Assembly: GCA_001298575.1 (NCBI GenBank)
Contig: LJCV01000022.1
Span: 1 to 64,000 of the forward strand
DNA length: 64,000 bases
Reading direction: 5' to 3'
From: Actinobacteria bacterium OK074
Lineage (GTDB): Bacteria > Actinomycetota > Actinomycetes > Streptomycetales > Streptomycetaceae
Translations under genes and position numbers: made by a program
Shown here: positions 41,746 to 50,212 of the stretch, in pieces
Position numbering within the stretch: the first letter of the stretch is position 1
Layout of the letters: each line of letters begins with the position of its first letter
Notes under the pieces: model-generated
Seen by the model: the letters and a program-made list of their open reading frames with translations, nothing else
Database searches by the model: none
Told to the model about the DNA's origin: nothing

Positions 41746-43964
41746 GCGCCGCGCCACAGGCCCGGAGCAGGCGGCGCGGTTCCCCGCCCAAGCGGCCCGT
41801 CCCCAAGGCGAACGGCCGGCCGGTGCGCACGCCCACCGTGCTCCAGATGGAGGCCGTGGAGTGCGGCGCCGCCTCCCTGGCCATGGTGCTCGGCCACTAC
41901 GGCCGGCACGTGCCGCTGGAGGAGCTGCGCATCGCCTGCGGTGTCTCCCGCGACGGCTCCCGGGCCAGCAACCTCCTGAAGGCGGCCCGCGGTTACGGCC
42001 TCACCGCCAAGGGCATGCAGATGGACACCGCCGCCCTCGCCGAGGTGCGCACGCCCGCGATCCTGTTCTGGGAGTTCAACCACTACGTCGTCTACGACGG
42101 CATGGGGCGCCGCTTCGGCCGGCGCGGCGTGTACATCAACGACCCGGGCAAGGGCCGCCGGTTCGTGCCGATGGAGGACTTCGACTCCAGCTTCACCGGG
42201 GTCGTCCTGGTCATGGAGCCCGGTGACGGCTTCGAGCGCGGCGGCCGCAGGCCCGGTGTACTGGGCGCCGTGCCGGCCCGGCTGCGCGGCACTTCGGGCA
42301 CCCTGCCCGCGGCGGTCCTCGCCAGCCTGCTGCTGGTCGCGGTGGGCGCGGCGATGCCCGCGCTCAGCCGCACCTACATCGACATGTTCCTGATCGGCGG
42401 CCAGACCTCGCTGCTGGGCGTGCTGTTCGCCTCGATGGGCACCTGCGTGGCGCTCACCGTCGTGCTGACCTGGCTCCAGCAGGCCAACCTGCACCACGGC
42501 CGGATCATCTCCTCCACCCTCTCCAGCGCCCGCTTCCTGCGCCATCTGCTGCGCCTGCCGGTCACGTTCTTCGCCCAGCGCAGCCCGGCCGACCTGGTGC
42601 AGCGCCTCCAGTCCAACGACGCGGTCGCCGAGACCCTGGCCCGCGACCTGGCCGCGGCGGGCGTGGACGCCATCGTCGTCGTCCTGTACGCCGTCCTGCT
42701 CTACACCTACGATCCCCAACTCACCTTCCTGGGCATCGGCGTGGCCCTGCTGAACGTGGTGGCGATGCGTGTGGTGGTACGGCTGCGGGCCACCCGCACG
42801 GCCAAACTGCGGGCCGACAGTGCCCGGTTGACCAACACCTCTTACACCGGGCTCCAGTTGATCGAGACGATGAAGGCGACCGGCGGCGAGGACGGCTACT
42901 TCCGCAAGTGGGCCGGGCAGCACGCCACCACGCTGGAGGAACAGCAGCGGCTCGGGGTGCCGGGGGCCTGGCTGGGCGTGGTCGCGCCGACGCTGGCCAC
43001 GCTCAACAGCGCGCTGATCCTGTGGATCGGCGGGCTGCGCGCGGTCGAGGGGCACATTTCGGTGGGGCTGCTGGTGGCCTTCCAGGCCCTGGTCACCCGG
43101 TTCACCGCGCCGCTGACCCGGCTCAACGGCGTGGCGGGCCGCATCCAGGACTTCGCGGCCGACGTGGCCCGCCTCAAGGACGTGGAGAACTTCCGCGCCG
43201 ACCCCCTCTACTCCCGTTCCGGCGGCGGGGATTCGACCCGGCGGCTGCAGGGCCACGTCGAGCTGGAGAACATCTCGTTCGGCTACAGCCCGCTCGACAA
43301 ACCGCTGCTGTCCGGCTTCGACCTGACGGTCGGCCCAGGACAGCAGGTGGCGCTGGTGGGCGGCTCGGGCAGCGGCAAGTCCACGGTGTCCCGGCTGATT
43401 TCGGGCCTGTACACGCCGTGGGAGGGCGTCATCCGTATCGACGGGCAGCGCCTGGACGACATTCCGCGCGGCGCGCTGGCGGCCTCGGTGTCCTTCGTGG
43501 ACCAGGAGGTCTTCCTCTTCGAGGGCACGGTCCGCGACAACGTGGCGCTGTGGGACCCCTCCATCACCGAGGACGCCGTCGTCGCGGCGCTCAAGGACGC
43601 GGCCCTGTACGACGTGGTGGTGCGCCGCCCCGGCGGCATCCACAGCCGGGTCGACCAGGACGGCCGCAACTTCTCCGGCGGCCAGCGCCAACGCCTGGAG
43701 ATCGCCCGGGCGTTGGTGCGGGCGCCGAGCATCCTGGTGCTCGACGAGGTCACCAGCGCGCTGGACGCGGAGACCGAGCAGACCGTGATGGACAACCTGC
43801 GCCGCCGCGGCTGCGCCTGCGTGGTGATCGCGCACCGGCTCAGCACCGTGCGCGACAGCGACGAGATCGTCGTGCTCCAGCACGGCACGATCGTGGAACG
43901 GGGGCGGCACGACGCCCTGGTGGCGGCCGGCGGCGCCTATGCCGACCTGGTCAGGGAGCGGTGA
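41742..43964 (+). CDS. C39 peptidase-containing ABC transporter (NHLM type)
   Basis: Cuts double-glycine leaders and exports the core; 740 residues. The C39 peptidase covers about 28-165: catalytic Cys41 in MEAVECGAASLAMVLGHYG, His114 in FNHYVVYDG, Asp134 in NDPGKG. Six membrane helices lie at about 185-460. The nucleotide domain (about 500-740) has Walker A GGSGSGKST near 540, signature FSGGQRQRLEIARAL near 645 and Walker B ILVLDEVTSALD near 665. All key residues are intact. It overlaps the HlyD-like gene and is followed one base after its stop by the next start codon. Its obvious substrate is the GG peptide upstream. Confidence 0.93.
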   Translation: MSAAPQARSRRRGSPPKRPVPKANGRPVRTPTVLQMEAVECGAASLAMVLGHYGRHVPLEELRIACGVSRDGSRASNLLKAARGYGLTAKGMQMDTAALAEVRTPAILFWEFNHYVVYDGMGRRFGRRGVYINDPGKGRRFVPMEDFDSSFTGVVLVMEPGDGFERGGRRPGVLGAVPARLRGTSGTLPAAVLASLLLVAVGAAMPALSRTYIDMFLIGGQTSLLGVLFASMGTCVALTVVLTWLQQANLHHGRIISSTLSSARFLRHLLRLPVTFFAQRSPADLVQRLQSNDAVAETLARDLAAAGVDAIVVVLYAVLLYTYDPQLTFLGIGVALLNVVAMRVVVRLRATRTAKLRADSARLTNTSYTGLQLIETMKATGGEDGYFRKWAGQHATTLEEQQRLGVPGAWLGVVAPTLATLNSALILWIGGLRAVEGHISVGLLVAFQALVTRFTAPLTRLNGVAGRIQDFAADVARLKDVENFRADPLYSRSGGGDSTRRLQGHVELENISFGYSPLDKPLLSGFDLTVGPGQQVALVGGSGSGKSTVSRLISGLYTPWEGVIRIDGQRLDDIPRGALAASVSFVDQEVFLFEGTVRDNVALWDPSITEDAVVAALKDAALYDVVVRRPGGIHSRVDQDGRNFSGGQRQRLEIARALVRAPSILVLDEVTSALDAETEQTVMDNLRRRGCACVVIAHRLSTVRDSDEIVVLQHGTIVERGRHDALVAAGGAYADLVRER

Positions 43965-43965
43965 G

Positions 43966-46782
43966 ATGACGGCAGTCGACGAGGGCGACCTGGTCCTCAC
44001 CGCGCTCGGGCAGATGGGCACGCCGATCGCCTGCGCGGGCCTGGGCCGCCTCGACCTGGAGGGCCCGCAAGTGCTGTGGCTGGTCGCGGCCGGGGCGCTC
44101 GACCTGTACGCGGTGGACGCCGAACTCCAGGGCCACTGGCACCACTTGGGCCGTCTGGAGGCGGGCTCGCTGCTGCTGGGCCCGGTCGCGGGACCCCAGC
44201 ACACCCTGGTGGCCCGCCCGGCGCGGGACTGCGTGGTGCGCCGCATCGCCCTGCGCGAGCTGTACCAGTCGCCGCAGACGCAGACCTGGTCGTACGACGA
44301 GTACGGCAACCCCCAGTACGTGCCCCCGAGTTCGAGCCCCCTGGAACACGCGCTCGCGCTGGGCGTCGGCCGCGGTCTGACCGTCCTCTTCCAGGCCCCC
44401 GTGGCCGGCGAACAGGCCGCCGCCCCCACCGACGACGACGTCTTCTGGATGCAGGTCCCGCCCGGCAGTGTGCAGTACGGCTCCCTGTACGGCCAGGACG
44501 CGGCGGCCGACCTGCTGATGGACCCCGGGGTCTGGCAGGGCATGGTCGACCAGCAGTACCGGCTGCTGGCCACCCTCGACCGGTGGATCGAGCAGCTGGA
44601 GCGCAGCCACGAGACCCGTACGGCCGCGGGCATCAGGGCGGGCGAGGCGGTGCGCGCGCAGGCGGACCGGACGCTGCTCGCCGCCATCGGCAAGCGCTCG
44701 GCGCGGAGCACGACCGCCGCGGACGCGGACGCCACCTACGCGGCCTGCAAGCTGGTCGCGGGGGCCGCCGGGATCACGCTGGCCGACCCGGGCCGGGCGG
44801 GCACCGAGAGCGACCGGCTCGACCCGGTGGAACGCGTCGCGCTCGCCTCCCGGGTGCGCACCCGGGCCGTGCGCCTCGACGGCCGCTGGTGGCGGGAGGA
44901 CGTCGGCCCGCTGATCGGGCACCGGGCGCTGTCCGGCGCACCGGTGGCGCTGCTGTGGCGGCGGGGCGGCTACGTCGCCGTCCAGCCGTCGTCGGGGCGG
45001 GAGACACCGGTCGAGAAGGCCAACGCGGCCGAGTTCGAGCCGCGGGCCGTGATGTTCTACCGGCCGCTGCCCGACCGGGAGTTGAGCCCGCTGCGGCTGT
45101 TGCGGTTCTGCATGCGCGGCACCGGGAGCGACATCACGAACCTGCTGCTGGCCTCGCTGGTGACCATCGCGATCGGGGCGCTCGTGCCGATCGGCACCGG
45201 CAAGGTGCTCGGCGAGTACGTGCCGAAGGCGCAGACCGGGCCGATCGCGCAGATCTGTGTCGCGGTCGTGGTCAGCAGCGTGGTGGCGGCGGCGTTCATG
45301 CTGTTGCAGAACATGACCATCCTGCGGCTGGAGGGCCGCATCGAGGCGACCCTCCAACCGGCCGTCTGGGACCGGCTGTTGCGGCTGCCGACGGCGTTCT
45401 TCACCGAACGCTCGACCGGCGAACTCGCCAGTGCCGCCATGGGAGTCAGCGCGATCCGGCGGCTGCTGGCGGGACTTGGGCCCACCGTCGCGCAGTCGCT
45501 CACGGTCGGTGCGATGAACCTGGGCATCCTGCTGTGGTACAGCGTGCCGATGGCGCTGGCCGCGATCGGTCTGCTGGTGGTGATCGCCGCCGTGTTCCTG
45601 GGACTGGGGCTGTGGCAGGTGCGCTGGCAGCGCCGGCTGACCAAGCTCTCCAACAAGCTGAACAACCAGGCGTTCCAGACCCTGCGCGGCCTGCCGAAGC
45701 TGCGGGTCGCGGCGGCGGAAAACTACGCGTACGCCGCCTGGGCGGGCGAGTTCGCGCGCAGCCGGGAACTCCAGCAGCGGGTGGGCCGGATCAGGAACCT
45801 GACGACGGTGCTCGGTTCGGTGTACCTGCCGGTCTGCACCCTGCTGATGTTCATGCTGCTCGCGGGCCCGGCCAGGGGGATCCTGTCGGCGGCCGACTTC
45901 CTCACCTTCAACACCTCGGTGACCATGGTCCTCACCTCGGTCACCCAGCTGACCGGCTCGCTGGTGTCGGCGGTGGCCGCGCTGCCGATGTTCGAGGAGA
46001 TCCGCCCGGTCCTGGAGGCGGCCCCGGAGGTCCGCTCGGGCAGCACCCGCCCCGGCGTCCTCTCCGGCGCGATCGAGGCCCGGCGGCTGTCCTTCCGGTA
46101 CGCCGCCGACGGCCCGCTGGTCCTGGACGACGTCTCCTTCGCCGTCCAACCGGGCGAGTTCGTGGCGATCGTCGGCCCGAGCGGCTGCGGCAAGTCGACG
46201 CTGCTGCGCCTGCTGATCGGCTTCGACCCACCGGTCTCGGGCAGCGTCCTGTACGACGGCCAGGACCTGGCCGCGCTCGACCAGTCCGCCGTACGACGCC
46301 AGTGCGGGGTGGTGCTCCAGCACGCGCAGCCGTTCACCGGTTCGATCCTGGACGTCATCTGCGGCACCGAACCGTGCACGCCGGAGGAGGCGATGGCGGC
46401 GGCCGAACTGGCGGGCCTCGCCGAGGACATCAAGCGGATGCCGATGGGCCTGCACACCATGGTCCAGGGCAGCGGCGCGATCTCGGGCGGCCAGCGGCAG
46501 CGGCTGATGATCGCGCAGGCCCTGATCCGGCGGCCCCGCATCCTCTTCTTCGACGAGGCGACCAGCGCCCTCGACAACGACACGCAGCGCACGGTCATCG
46601 AGAGCACCCGCAAGCTCAACGCCACCCGCATCGTGATCGCGCACCGGCTGTCCACCGTCCTGGACGCGGACCGGGTGATCGTGATGGAGGACGGCAAGGT
46701 CGCCCAGCAGGGCCCGCCCGCGCAACTCCTCGCGGACACGGGCGGACGGCTGCACGAGTTGGTGCGACGGCAGCTGGCGTGA
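43966..46782 (+). CDS. large NHLM-type ABC transporter, second exporter protein
   Basis: Protein of 938 residues. The N-terminal half (about 1-380) has no peptidase motif; it contains a regulatory or substrate-binding region (GPVAGPQHTLVARPARD, then WMQVPPGSVQYGSLYG) and an ISP-like segment HRALSGAPVALLWRRGGYV. Six membrane helices cover about 395-680, and an intact nucleotide domain follows: Walker A GPSGCGKST near 735, signature ISGGQRQRLMIAQAL near 839, Walker B ILFFDEATSALD near 860. Such proteins accompany C39 exporters in NHLM systems and are thought to form the partner. GGGAG lies seven bases before the ATG. Confidence 0.9.
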   Translation: MTAVDEGDLVLTALGQMGTPIACAGLGRLDLEGPQVLWLVAAGALDLYAVDAELQGHWHHLGRLEAGSLLLGPVAGPQHTLVARPARDCVVRRIALRELYQSPQTQTWSYDEYGNPQYVPPSSSPLEHALALGVGRGLTVLFQAPVAGEQAAAPTDDDVFWMQVPPGSVQYGSLYGQDAAADLLMDPGVWQGMVDQQYRLLATLDRWIEQLERSHETRTAAGIRAGEAVRAQADRTLLAAIGKRSARSTTAADADATYAACKLVAGAAGITLADPGRAGTESDRLDPVERVALASRVRTRAVRLDGRWWREDVGPLIGHRALSGAPVALLWRRGGYVAVQPSSGRETPVEKANAAEFEPRAVMFYRPLPDRELSPLRLLRFCMRGTGSDITNLLLASLVTIAIGALVPIGTGKVLGEYVPKAQTGPIAQICVAVVVSSVVAAAFMLLQNMTILRLEGRIEATLQPAVWDRLLRLPTAFFTERSTGELASAAMGVSAIRRLLAGLGPTVAQSLTVGAMNLGILLWYSVPMALAAIGLLVVIAAVFLGLGLWQVRWQRRLTKLSNKLNNQAFQTLRGLPKLRVAAAENYAYAAWAGEFARSRELQQRVGRIRNLTTVLGSVYLPVCTLLMFMLLAGPARGILSAADFLTFNTSVTMVLTSVTQLTGSLVSAVAALPMFEEIRPVLEAAPEVRSGSTRPGVLSGAIEARRLSFRYAADGPLVLDDVSFAVQPGEFVAIVGPSGCGKSTLLRLLIGFDPPVSGSVLYDGQDLAALDQSAVRRQCGVVLQHAQPFTGSILDVICGTEPCTPEEAMAAAELAGLAEDIKRMPMGLHTMVQGSGAISGGQRQRLMIAQALIRRPRILFFDEATSALDNDTQRTVIESTRKLNATRIVIAHRLSTVLDADRVIVMEDGKVAQQGPPAQLLADTGGRLHELVRRQLA

Positions 46783-46788
46783 CGGCCC

Positions 46789-46845
46789 TGGTTTCACGGC
46801 GGTTGGTTTTGCCGCGGTTGGTTTTGCCGCGGTTGGTTTTACGGC
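46789..46845. repeat. three tandem 15-bp repeats
   Basis: GGTTGGTTTTGCCGC occurs twice exactly (46801-46815, 46816-46830) and once with two changes (46831-46845); a partial copy, GGTTTCACGGC, precedes them. It lies just after the NHLM operon. Unusually T-rich for this genome. Confidence 0.7.
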
Positions 46846-46950
46846 GAGTGCCGTGATCGTGGCTCCGTGCGACCCGCGATCGGGGTGTGACGGCCGTCGT
46901 TTCGTGACGGCGGTTCCGGGCGCCCCGCCGGGGAGACGAGCCTCACTCAG

Positions 46951-47009
46951 CGAAACTTTGCCGTTTCGATCGCGGGGGTCTAGTCTCTTGCTGTACGAAA
47001 CAGTTTCGT
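46951..47009 (+). promoter_or_regulatory. promoter of the DHA2 pump with two CGAAAC operators
   Basis: A -35-like TTGCCG (46958-46963) and a -10-like TAGTCT (46981-46986) are 17 bases apart. Operator 1, CGAAAC-N6-GTTTCG (46951-46968), covers the -35 region; operator 2, ACGAAAC-A-GTTTCGT (46995-47009), lies at the probable start of transcription. Both use the same half-site, typical of TetR-type control of efflux genes. The regulator is not adjacent. Confidence 0.7.
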
Positions 47010-47047
47010 TTGCATCTCGCGAACGGCTTCCCTGGAGTGGTTCTGCC

Positions 47048-48586
47048 ATGCCCAACACCGTCACCGACGGCACCGAGCCGGACGCCATAGCGGCGCCCCC
47101 CTCGAACTCCCAGACTTCAGCCGCCACCCCGGCCGCGACCGCCACCGCTTCGAAGAAGTGGTGGATCCTGGCGATCGTCGCCACCGCGCAGCTCATGGTG
47201 GTGCTCGACGCGACCATCGTGAACATCGCCCTCCCGTCCGCACAGACGGACCTCGGCTTCTCCGACGCCAACCGCCAGTGGATCGTCACCGCGTACGCGC
47301 TGGCCTTCTCCTCCCTCCTGCTGTTCGGCGGCCGCATAGCCGACCTCTTCGGCCGCAAGCCCGCCTTCCTCATCGGCATCGTCGGCTTCGCCGGTGCCTC
47401 CGTGCTCGGCGGCGCCGCGAACGGCTTCACGATGCTGGTGATCGCCCGCGCCCTCCAGGGTGCCTTCGGCGCACTGCTCGCCCCGGCCGCGCTCTCCCTG
47501 CTCAACACGACGTTCACCGACGCCAAGGAACGCGCCAAGGCGTTCAGCGTGTACGGCGCCATCGCCGGCGCCGGCGGTGCGGTCGGACTGCTGCTGGGCG
47601 GCGTGCTGACCGACGCCTTCGACTGGCGCTGGACGCTGTTCGTCAACATCATCTTCGCCGTGCTGGCCTTCGCGGGCGGCTGGTTCCTGCTCACCAACCA
47701 CCGCGACGCCGCGGGCGCCAAGCTGGACCTGCCCGGTACGGTCCTGGTCGCCGCCGGTCTCTTCGCGGTCGTCTACGGCTTCTCCAACGCCGAGACGCAC
47801 GACTGGAGCGCGCCCGCCACCTGGGGCTTCCTGATCTCCGGTGTCGTACTCCTCGCGGTCTTCGCCTGGTGGCAGACGCACACCGAGCACCCGCTGCTGC
47901 CGCTGCGCATCCTGACCGACCGCAACCGCGCGGCCTCCTACATCACCGTGCTGATCACCGGTGTCGGCACGTTCGGCATCTTCCTGTTCCTCACCTACTA
48001 CCTCCAGCTCAACCTGGGCTTCAGCCCGACGAAGACCGGTGTGGCGTTCCTGCCGATGATCGGCACCCTGATGGTGATGGCGCAGGTCTCCACCACGATG
48101 CTGGTGCCGCGCTTCGGCCCGAAGATCATCATTCCGCTGGGCTCCGCCGTGTCCGTGGTGGGCATAGTCTGGCTGACCAACATCGGGATCGGTTCCAGCT
48201 ACGCGAGCGCGGTGCTGCCGCAGGTGATGCTGATCGGCGCCGGCATGGGCATCCTGATGCCGCCCGCCATGCAGCTCGCCACGGGCGGGGTCGCGGCCGA
48301 GGACGCTGGCGTCGCCTCCGCGACGGTCAACGCGATGCAGCAGGTGGGCGGTTCCGTGGGTACGGCGCTGCTGAACACCCTGGCTTCGAGCGCCGCGACG
48401 AACTACCTGTCCGGCAAGGACGCGACCAGCAAGCTGGTCCAGGCCCAGGCCACGATCGAGAGCTACACGACCGCGTTCTGGTGGTCGGCGGGCTTCTTCG
48501 CGGTGGGCGGCGTGCTCGCGGCGGTGATCTACCGCCGGGGCGTGCCGCAGCCGGCGGCGGACGGGGCTCCGGTCGTCCACATGTGA
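47048..48586 (+). CDS. DHA2-family MFS multidrug efflux transporter
   Basis: Proton-linked efflux pump of 512 residues with 14 predicted membrane helices. A Ser/Thr/Ala-rich N-terminal tail precedes WWILAIVATAQLMVVLDATIVNIALP, the classic DHA2 first helix. Then come GRIADLFGRKPAFL (motif A), ARALQGAFGALLAPAAL, and motif C GAGGAVGLLLGGVLTD. The ATG at 47048 has GGAG ten bases upstream. Controlled by the two-operator promoter described separately. Substrate unknown. Confidence 0.93.
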   Translation: MPNTVTDGTEPDAIAAPPSNSQTSAATPAATATASKKWWILAIVATAQLMVVLDATIVNIALPSAQTDLGFSDANRQWIVTAYALAFSSLLLFGGRIADLFGRKPAFLIGIVGFAGASVLGGAANGFTMLVIARALQGAFGALLAPAALSLLNTTFTDAKERAKAFSVYGAIAGAGGAVGLLLGGVLTDAFDWRWTLFVNIIFAVLAFAGGWFLLTNHRDAAGAKLDLPGTVLVAAGLFAVVYGFSNAETHDWSAPATWGFLISGVVLLAVFAWWQTHTEHPLLPLRILTDRNRAASYITVLITGVGTFGIFLFLTYYLQLNLGFSPTKTGVAFLPMIGTLMVMAQVSTTMLVPRFGPKIIIPLGSAVSVVGIVWLTNIGIGSSYASAVLPQVMLIGAGMGILMPPAMQLATGGVAAEDAGVASATVNAMQQVGGSVGTALLNTLASSAATNYLSGKDATSKLVQAQATIESYTTAFWWSAGFFAVGGVLAAVIYRRGVPQPAADGAPVVHM

Positions 48587-48600
48587 GCGAGCGGGTGGGC

Positions 48601-48790
48601 GAGCGGTGCTCTGATGCGAGAGCGGTGCTCCGCTGCGTGATCAGTGCTCCGCAGCGTGAGCAGTGCTCCGACTTGGGGGCGGCGCTCTGGAGTGTGATCG
48701 CTGCCCCGAAGCGAGAGCGCTGGCCTGATTCGAGAGCACCGCTCCGTGACAAGAGCACCGCTTCCCACCGTGAGCACCGCTCCACCACTC
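48601..48790. repeat. ten-unit 19-bp repeat array with palindromic cores
   Basis: Ten units start every 19 bases without slip (48601, 48620, 48639, 48658, 48677, 48696, 48715, 48734, 48753, 48772). Each begins with a GAGC-N3-GCTC inverted repeat or a close variant, mostly followed by CCG or CTG and a variable tail. The centre triplet drifts from GGT/AGT to GCT to ACC. It begins 14 bases after the DHA2 stop and ends before a terminator. It is not CRISPR: there are no unique spacers. Frame is not kept (19 is not a multiple of three), so it is not coding repeat. Confidence 0.85.
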
Positions 48791-48812
48791 CCCCCCCACT
48801 CGACCCCACTCG

Positions 48813-48840
48813 GCCCGCCGTCTTCAGGGAGACGGCGGGC
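48813..48840. terminator. two-way terminator beyond the 19-bp array
   Basis: 11-bp stem GCCCGCCGTCT/AGACGGCGGGC with a 6-base loop, between the DHA2 gene with its repeat array and the convergent MFS gene. Confidence 0.8.
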
Positions 48841-48904
48841 TTCCCCGTGTCCAGGGCCCCCGCAGCGCTGACCGCCTCCGCGGCGTTGACCGCCTCCGCC
48901 GCGT

Positions 48905-50212
48905 TCAGGATCCCCGCGCCACACCCCTCGGCAGTACCAGCAGCGCCCCCACCGGAACCGCCGCGAGGACGAGCCACGGCAGCGCCGGTGGCAGGCCCGC
49001 ATCGACGAGCGCCCCCGTCGCCGCGCTGCCCGCGAGGACGATCAGGCCCGACACCGAGGACAACGCGCCGGTGTACAGCCCGAGTCGGCCGTCCTCCGCC
49101 AGGTCGGGCACCCAGGCACGGGCCGCCGGGGTCACGAGCATCTGGCCGAGCGTGAGCAGGACGACGAACCCGGCCGCGGGCAGCAGCCCCGCGCCGCCCG
49201 TCCAGGCCGCCGGGCGGGCGACCGCCACCACCCCGAACCCGGCGGCGATGAGGACCAGCCCCGCGGCCATCGAGCGGCGCAGGTCGAGCCGGTCCCCCAC
49301 CCACCGGGTCACCGGCAGTTGGGCGGTCACCACCAGGATCGAGGACAGCGCGAAGAGCCAGGCCAGCGGGGCCTGCGAGCCGGTGGCGCGTTCGACCTCG
49401 GCGGGCAGCAGCAGGTACAGCTGGTTGTACGCCAGCAGGTAGGCGCCGTATCCGCAGCACAGTGCCAGGAAGCGGCGGTTGCGCACCAGCATCCGGGCGC
49501 CGCCCCTGGCCCGGGTGCGGGTGCGGCCCGGGATGTGCTGGGGCAGCAGTCGCGCGTGCCCGACGAGGACGAGGACGAAGACGCCTGCACCGGCGAGGCA
49601 CACCGCGCGGAAGTCCACGGCCAGCAGCAGCGCGCCGAGCAACGGCCCGACGAACGCGCCGGCCTGCCCCGCCACGGTGAACAGGGCCAGGACCCGGGTG
49701 CGCGGGCCGCCGCCCGCCTCCTCCCAGCACACCGCCTGCCGTGCCACCTCCGACTCCACGGCGGGCGAGAACAGCGCGGCGGCGAAGCCGATCAGCAGGA
49801 CGGCGCCGACGACCGTCCAGGGGCGGCTCGCGTACCCCAGCCAGGCGAACCCGGCGATCCGCAGCGCGCACCCGGCGAGCACGACGGGGCGGACGCCGAA
49901 CCGGTCGGCGAGCGCGCCGCCCACCACGAACAGGCCCTGCTGGCTGAACGTCCGCAGCCCCAGCACGAACCCGACCAGCCACCCCACCATCCCGACCGCC
50001 GTCCCAAGGTGCTCGGCGAGAAAGGGCAGGACGGCGTAGAAGCCGATGTTGAAGGCGAGTTGGGTCAGGATCAGCAGCCGCAACAGGGGCGACAGCCCCC
50101 GCCAGACGGCCGCGCGCCCCACGACGGGCGCACCGCTCCGCACGGCCTGCCCGGCCTGCCCAATAGGCTCGTTCCGCTCGGTCTGCCCAATAGGCTCGGT
50201 CCGCTCGGTCAC
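48905..50212 (-). CDS. MFS transporter at the end of a peptide/metallophore-type operon
   Basis: Major-facilitator protein of 435 residues with about 12 membrane helices; motif A-like GGALADRFGVRPVVLAG after helix 2. The N-terminal cytoplasmic tail repeats EPIGQ twice. GTG start with GGGAGG four bases upstream, overlapping the permease stop by four bases (GTGA), so it belongs with the ABC genes. An exporter beside a peptide-type importer is the layout seen for export and re-uptake of small metallophores, but no synthesis genes are nearby. Other small molecules are possible. Confidence 0.87.
   Translation of the reverse strand: MTERTEPIGQTERNEPIGQAGQAVRSGAPVVGRAAVWRGLSPLLRLLILTQLAFNIGFYAVLPFLAEHLGTAVGMVGWLVGFVLGLRTFSQQGLFVVGGALADRFGVRPVVLAGCALRIAGFAWLGYASRPWTVVGAVLLIGFAAALFSPAVESEVARQAVCWEEAGGGPRTRVLALFTVAGQAGAFVGPLLGALLLAVDFRAVCLAGAGVFVLVLVGHARLLPQHIPGRTRTRARGGARMLVRNRRFLALCCGYGAYLLAYNQLYLLLPAEVERATGSQAPLAWLFALSSILVVTAQLPVTRWVGDRLDLRRSMAAGLVLIAAGFGVVAVARPAAWTGGAGLLPAAGFVVLLTLGQMLVTPAARAWVPDLAEDGRLGLYTGALSSVSGLIVLAGSAATGALVDAGLPPALPWLVLAAVPVGALLVLPRGVARGS

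Noticed and set aside
48601..48790. CRISPR array
   Set aside because: Units are head-to-tail 19-mers with no unique spacers and no cas genes nearby.
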